From Novosphingobium mangrovisedimenti (GTDB lineage Bacteria; Pseudomonadota; Alphaproteobacteria; Sphingomonadales; Sphingomonadaceae): 64,000 nucleotides of DNA. Below the pieces are notes generated by a model that was not told where the DNA came from, searched no databases, and saw only the letters and a list, made by a program, of their open reading frames with translations. The stretch lies in assembly GCF_025153475.1 (NCBI RefSeq), contig NZ_JANZXA010000008.1:62001-126000 (forward strand), given 5' to 3'. Shown one piece after another: positions 60,552 through 64,000 of the stretch; within the stretch, counting starts at the first letter, position 1, and each line of letters begins with the position of its first letter. The position numbers were made by a program, and so were the translations under genes.

Positions 60552-63383
60552 ATGAGAGGACTCCTGATCGCTGTCCTCGCCGCGCTGCTGCCTGCGCCGC
60601 TCGCCGCGAGGGATACCTCCAACGACGACACCCGCTGGGCTTTCGAGAAGAGCGACATCCCGGTCGATCCGGACTTTCGCTTCGGACGCCTGGACAACGG
60701 CATGCGCTACATCGTTCGCCACAACGCCACGCCGGCAGGCACCGGCGTCGTCCGCATGGAAGTCGAGGCCGGATCGCTGGACGAGAGCGACAGCGAGCGC
60801 GGTTATGCCCACTTCGTCGAACACATGGCCTTCAACGGCTCCACGCACGTCCCCGAAGGCGAGATGATCAGGCTGCTCGAGCGCGACGGGCTGGCGTTCG
60901 GGGCCGATACCAACGCCTCGACCGGCTTCGAGCGCACCGTCTACAAGCTCGATCTGCCGCGCAACGACCCGGCGCTACTGGATACCGCGCTGATGTTGAT
61001 GCGCGAAACCGCGAGCAACCTTACGATTTCGCAGGGCGCGGTCGAACGCGAACGCGGCGTCGTGCTGTCGGAAATGCGCGACCGCAACACCTGGAGTTAC
61101 CGCAACGCCTTTGCTTCCACGCATTTCTTCTATCCCGCCTCGCGCTATGGCGAGCGCTTCCCGATCGGCACGGCCGAGACGCTGAAGGCGGCCACCAGCG
61201 CTTCGCTGCGCAGTTTCTACCAGCGCGAATACGTGCCTTCCCATGCCGTTCTCGTGGTCGTCGGCGATTTCGACACCGCTGCGGTGGAAGCCGGCATCCG
61301 CCGCCACTTCGCCAGCTGGAGCCCCGCCCTCGCGGAAAAGCAGCCCGATGCGGGGCCGGTCTATCGAATGGACAGGGATCGCAGCGAGATTTACCTCGAC
61401 CCCGCCCTGTCCGAGCGCATGACGGTGCTGCGCAACGGCCGCTACCGGGACGAGCCCGACACGATTGCCGAACGCCAGGAAAACCTCCTGCGCACCATCG
61501 GCTACCGGATCGTCAACCGGCGGCTGCAACGTCTGGCCCGCTCGGCAAAGCCGCCCTTTCGCGATGCCGGCTTCGGCACGGGCGACGTGTTCAAGGCTGC
61601 CCGCTCGACGCGGCTGATCGTCGACACGGTCGATGGCGCATGGCAGCGCGGACTGGAAACGGCGGCGCGGGAATACCGCCGCGCGCTGGCCCATGGCTTC
61701 ACGCAGGACGAGGTTACCGAGCAGATCGCCCGTATCCGCACATCGCTCGTCGATGCCGCCGGCGCGGCCGAAACACGCTCGAACGGGACGCTCGCCAGCG
61801 CGGCGCTGTCGCTCGTCAACGATGCGATCGTGCCCTCGACGCCAGCCTCTGCTCTTGAACGCTTCGAGGCGTTCGCCCCCGGGATCACGCCCGAGGTCGT
61901 GATGGCCGCCATGAAGCGCGAAGCGATACCGCTCGAAAAGCCGCTGATCCGTTTCCAGGGCCGCGTCGCCCCCGAAGGTGGCAGCGAAGCGATCCAGGAG
62001 ACCTGGCGCCGCGTGATGCGCGAGACCATCGTCAGGCAGCCCCCCACCGCGACGGCATCGTTCGACTACACGGACTTCGGCCCTCCCGGAGAGGTCGTAA
62101 GCGACAGGCGCGAACCGGAACTGGGTATCCGCGAGGTGCGCTTCGCCAACGGGGTGATGCTCAACCTCAAGCATACCGACATCGAGAAGGACAAGGTCAG
62201 GATCAGCCTCGCCGTGGACGGCGGCGACATGCTCGATACCAAGGCCGACCCGCTGGCAAGCGAAATGGCGCCCTATCTGGCGGAAGGCGGCCTTGGCAAG
62301 CACAGCCGCGACGAACTCGATTCGATCCTTGCCGGGCGGACCGTCGGCCTCGGGCTGTCCCGCGGTGCCGCGACATTCGACACGCGGGTCCGCACCACGC
62401 CACGCGATCTCGAACTGCAGCTCGACCTGATGACGGCCCTGATCCGCGACCCCGGCTACCGCCCGGAAGGCGAGGTGCAGTATCGCCAGTCGGTCAACAA
62501 CTACTTCGCGCAACTGCGGGCGACGCCATCCTCCGCGCTGGAGGCGGATCTGGGCGCCATCCTGTCCGACAACGATCCACGCTTCAGCCTGCAGCGGGTC
62601 GAGGACTATCGCCACCTGACCTTCGCCAAGCTGCGCCAGGACATCGGCGACCGGCTGGCGCGCGGTGCGATCGAAGTGGGCGTTGTCGGCGATATAGACG
62701 AAGACCGCGTGATCGCGCTGGTCGGAGAGACGCTGGGCGCCCTGCCCCCGCGCGAAGCGGCCTTTCGCAGCTATTCCGACCAGCCGCCGCGCATGTTCAC
62801 GACAGACCGATCCACTCGCGTGATCCGCCATACCGGACCTGCCGACCAGGCACTGCTCAGGATCGTCTGGCCAACGCGGGACGACAGCGACCCGCTCGAC
62901 ACGCTGCGGCTGGAGATGCTCGAACGTGTCATACGCGTGGAACTGACCGATCAATTGCGCGAGGCGCTCGGCAAGGCCTATTCGCCTTCCGCCAGCAGCT
63001 ATGCCTCACGGCACTGGAAAGGCTATGGCGTGTTTTCCGTCAATGCCTCGGTCGACGTCGCCGACGTTCCCGCCACGCGCGCCGCGATCCAGCGCGTCGT
63101 GAGCGCGCTGAATACTGCTCCCGTCAGCGCCGACATGTTTCGCCGCGCCCGCCAGCCGCTGCTCGAATCGCTGCACAATGCGCTCAAGAGCAACGGGGGC
63201 TGGCTCTCGCTGGTCGACCGCGCCCAGACCGAGCCCGACCGCATCGACCGCTACGAAATGGCGAAGGAACGCCTGCTCGCCCTAACCCCGGCGGACATCA
63301 CAATCGTCGCCCGACGCTATCTGGCGCCCGGTGCGGGGCTGGAAGTGCTGGTACTGCCCGAAGGCGTGGCGGTTCCAGAGTAG
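60552..63383 (+). CDS. Secreted M16-family zinc protease (pitrilysin-like)
   Basis: 943 aa. A signal peptide (MRGLLIAVLAALLPAPLAAR) is followed by the inverted zinc motif HFVEH (within YAHFVEHMAFNGS), then the further Glu about 76 residues on in ERERGVVLSEM. Two M16 halves are present, the second without a zinc site (LGKAYSPSASSYASRH region binds substrate). The start at 60552 avoids the terminator overlap of the open frame from 60501. Likely periplasmic; degrades peptides. Confidence 0.92.
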   Translation: MRGLLIAVLAALLPAPLAARDTSNDDTRWAFEKSDIPVDPDFRFGRLDNGMRYIVRHNATPAGTGVVRMEVEAGSLDESDSERGYAHFVEHMAFNGSTHVPEGEMIRLLERDGLAFGADTNASTGFERTVYKLDLPRNDPALLDTALMLMRETASNLTISQGAVERERGVVLSEMRDRNTWSYRNAFASTHFFYPASRYGERFPIGTAETLKAATSASLRSFYQREYVPSHAVLVVVGDFDTAAVEAGIRRHFASWSPALAEKQPDAGPVYRMDRDRSEIYLDPALSERMTVLRNGRYRDEPDTIAERQENLLRTIGYRIVNRRLQRLARSAKPPFRDAGFGTGDVFKAARSTRLIVDTVDGAWQRGLETAAREYRRALAHGFTQDEVTEQIARIRTSLVDAAGAAETRSNGTLASAALSLVNDAIVPSTPASALERFEAFAPGITPEVVMAAMKREAIPLEKPLIRFQGRVAPEGGSEAIQETWRRVMRETIVRQPPTATASFDYTDFGPPGEVVSDRREPELGIREVRFANGVMLNLKHTDIEKDKVRISLAVDGGDMLDTKADPLASEMAPYLAEGGLGKHSRDELDSILAGRTVGLGLSRGAATFDTRVRTTPRDLELQLDLMTALIRDPGYRPEGEVQYRQSVNNYFAQLRATPSSALEADLGAILSDNDPRFSLQRVEDYRHLTFAKLRQDIGDRLARGAIEVGVVGDIDEDRVIALVGETLGALPPREAAFRSYSDQPPRMFTTDRSTRVIRHTGPADQALLRIVWPTRDDSDPLDTLRLEMLERVIRVELTDQLREALGKAYSPSASSYASRHWKGYGVFSVNASVDVADVPATRAAIQRVVSALNTAPVSADMFRRARQPLLESLHNALKSNGGWLSLVDRAQTEPDRIDRYEMAKERLLALTPADITIVARRYLAPGAGLEVLVLPEGVAVPE

Positions 63384-63396
63384 AGTGCAATTACCC

Positions 63397-63498
63397 TTGA
63401 ATGAAGCATTCGTCATTGCGAGCGAAGCGAAGCAATCCAGAGCGTTGTGACGCCGCTCTGGATTGCCGCGGCCCTACGGGCCTCGCAATGACGATTCG
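63397..63498. repeat. REP-like palindromic element, copy 2
   Basis: Near-identical to 43096-43198: TTGAATGAAGCATTCGTCAT, TGCGAGCGAAGCGAAGCAAT, then CCTCGCAATGACGATTCGAG. The arms pair over most of their length. It lies between two convergent genes, as copy 1 does. Confidence 0.85.
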
Positions 63499-63550
63499 AG
63501 GTAAAACGATCACACGCCAGGAGCCAATCGCCTGGTGCTCCCCTTGCCGA

Positions 63551-64000
63551 TCAGGGCGCGTGGTTGGGACGCGTCGGGCGTCCGGTCTTCTCCGCCCATT
63601 CCTCGATCAGGCCATCGTAGAGCGGGTGTTCGATCAGCTCGTACTTTTCGGGGAAGTTGAAGTTGCCCGAAAGCATGCGGCCTTCCTCCTTGAGCTCGCG
63701 CATGAGCTTGAGGTGGTTGGCTGCAGCCGTCACCCAGCCGCCGGTTGCCATGTTGAAGGCCGTATCGGGCAGGCTGAAGCCCATCGTCGCAACGGGGATC
63801 TTCGATCCGAAGGCCTTGACGAGTTCGGGCACCCAGTCGGGGCGCGGCGGGTAGAACAGCGCGTCGGCACCGGCTTCCATATAGGCATGGCCCCGCTTGA
63901 TCGCCTCTTCCATGCTGCCGGTGCCGCCACCGCCCATCTCGCTGGTGTAGAGCTCGTCACACCGCGCGATAATCACGAAATCCTGGCCGCTGTCACGCTG
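63551..64000 (-). CDS. Isocitrate lyase/PEP mutase family protein (truncated by window edge)
   Basis: 150 residues of the C-terminal part are visible, open through the last base. QDFVIIARCDELY is the conserved strand with the metal-binding region (VIIAR-D type), and HAYMEAGADALFYPP, then PVATMGFS, are the following TIM-barrel strands of the 2-methylisocitrate lyase / carboxyphosphonoenolpyruvate mutase family. Family members cleave or form C-C or C-P bonds in 2-oxo acid chemistry. Specificity cannot be assigned without the N-terminal half. Confidence 0.85.
   Translation of the reverse strand, partial: QRDSGQDFVIIARCDELYTSEMGGGGTGSMEEAIKRGHAYMEAGADALFYPPRPDWVPELVKAFGSKIPVATMGFSLPDTAFNMATGGWVTAAANHLKLMRELKEEGRMLSGNFNFPEKYELIEHPLYDGLIEEWAEKTGRPTRPNHAP

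Noticed and set aside
60975..62954. 659-aa minus-strand frame opposite the M16 peptidase
   Set aside because: GC-skew shadow; no recognisable motif.

Overview
The window looks like a chromosome of a sphingomonad alphaproteobacterium (Novosphingobium/Sphingobium-like). It is GC-rich with strong GC3 bias, carries a TonB-dependent receptor with a degradative gene cluster, and has REP-like palindromes of a type I associate with sphingomonads. This assignment comes from protein character and is not proven.

Left edge (1-2204): the C-terminal part of a sensor histidine kinase, a polysaccharide-deacetylase-like protein, then tRNA-Ile2(CAT) and tRNA-Pro(TGG).

Genomic island (2158-31746): the last 48 bp of tRNA-Pro are repeated exactly at 31699-31746, and a tyrosine integrase gene abuts the tRNA end. 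This delimits an element of about 29.5 kb. Its left part has the integrase, a small regulator pair, small unknown genes, an M1-type metallopeptidase, the RNA-repair module rtcR / rtcBA with a recognisable sigma-54 promoter, a zinc-ribbon RES-domain protein and a 1518-aa nuclease-STAND NTPase that looks like an antiphage sensor. The middle has a GIY-YIG protein, a serine resolvase, an ABC/OLD-type ATPase with a Toprim-like tail, and a Fic protein. The right part is plasmid-like: parA plus a ribbon-helix-helix partner, a MobF relaxase-helicase, an accessory protein and a RepC-type initiator. No type IV secretion genes are present, so the element reads as an integrative mobilizable element with defence/stress cargo. 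Six copies of a degenerate intergenic repeat occur in it, each just after a rightward gene and in the same orientation.

Catabolic region (31797-54248): bile-acid/sodium symporter-type transporter, aldo/keto reductase, TonB receptor, MFS, Rieske oxygenase, VOC protein, LigB-type dioxygenase, formamidase/acetamidase and TauD-type dioxygenase run mostly rightward. A leftward set follows: PfkB kinase, RutA-like flavin monooxygenase, isochorismatase-type hydrolase, MFS, M20 amidohydrolase, and a 795-aa protein fusing an AraC-type regulator to a complete formamidase/acetamidase domain. A divergent SDR/isochorismatase pair and a second TauD-type dioxygenase complete it. The gene set suggests uptake and breakdown of a nitrogen-containing, probably aromatic or heterocyclic compound with amide or ureido intermediates. 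The substrate cannot be read from sequence.

Right edge (54428-64000): three Tad-type pseudopilin/VWA genes, a low-molecular-weight phosphatase, a GNAT acetyltransferase, a MaoC-type hydratase, purC followed by a strong terminator, an M16 peptidase, a REP-like palindrome also present at 43096, and a truncated isocitrate lyase/PEP mutase family gene.
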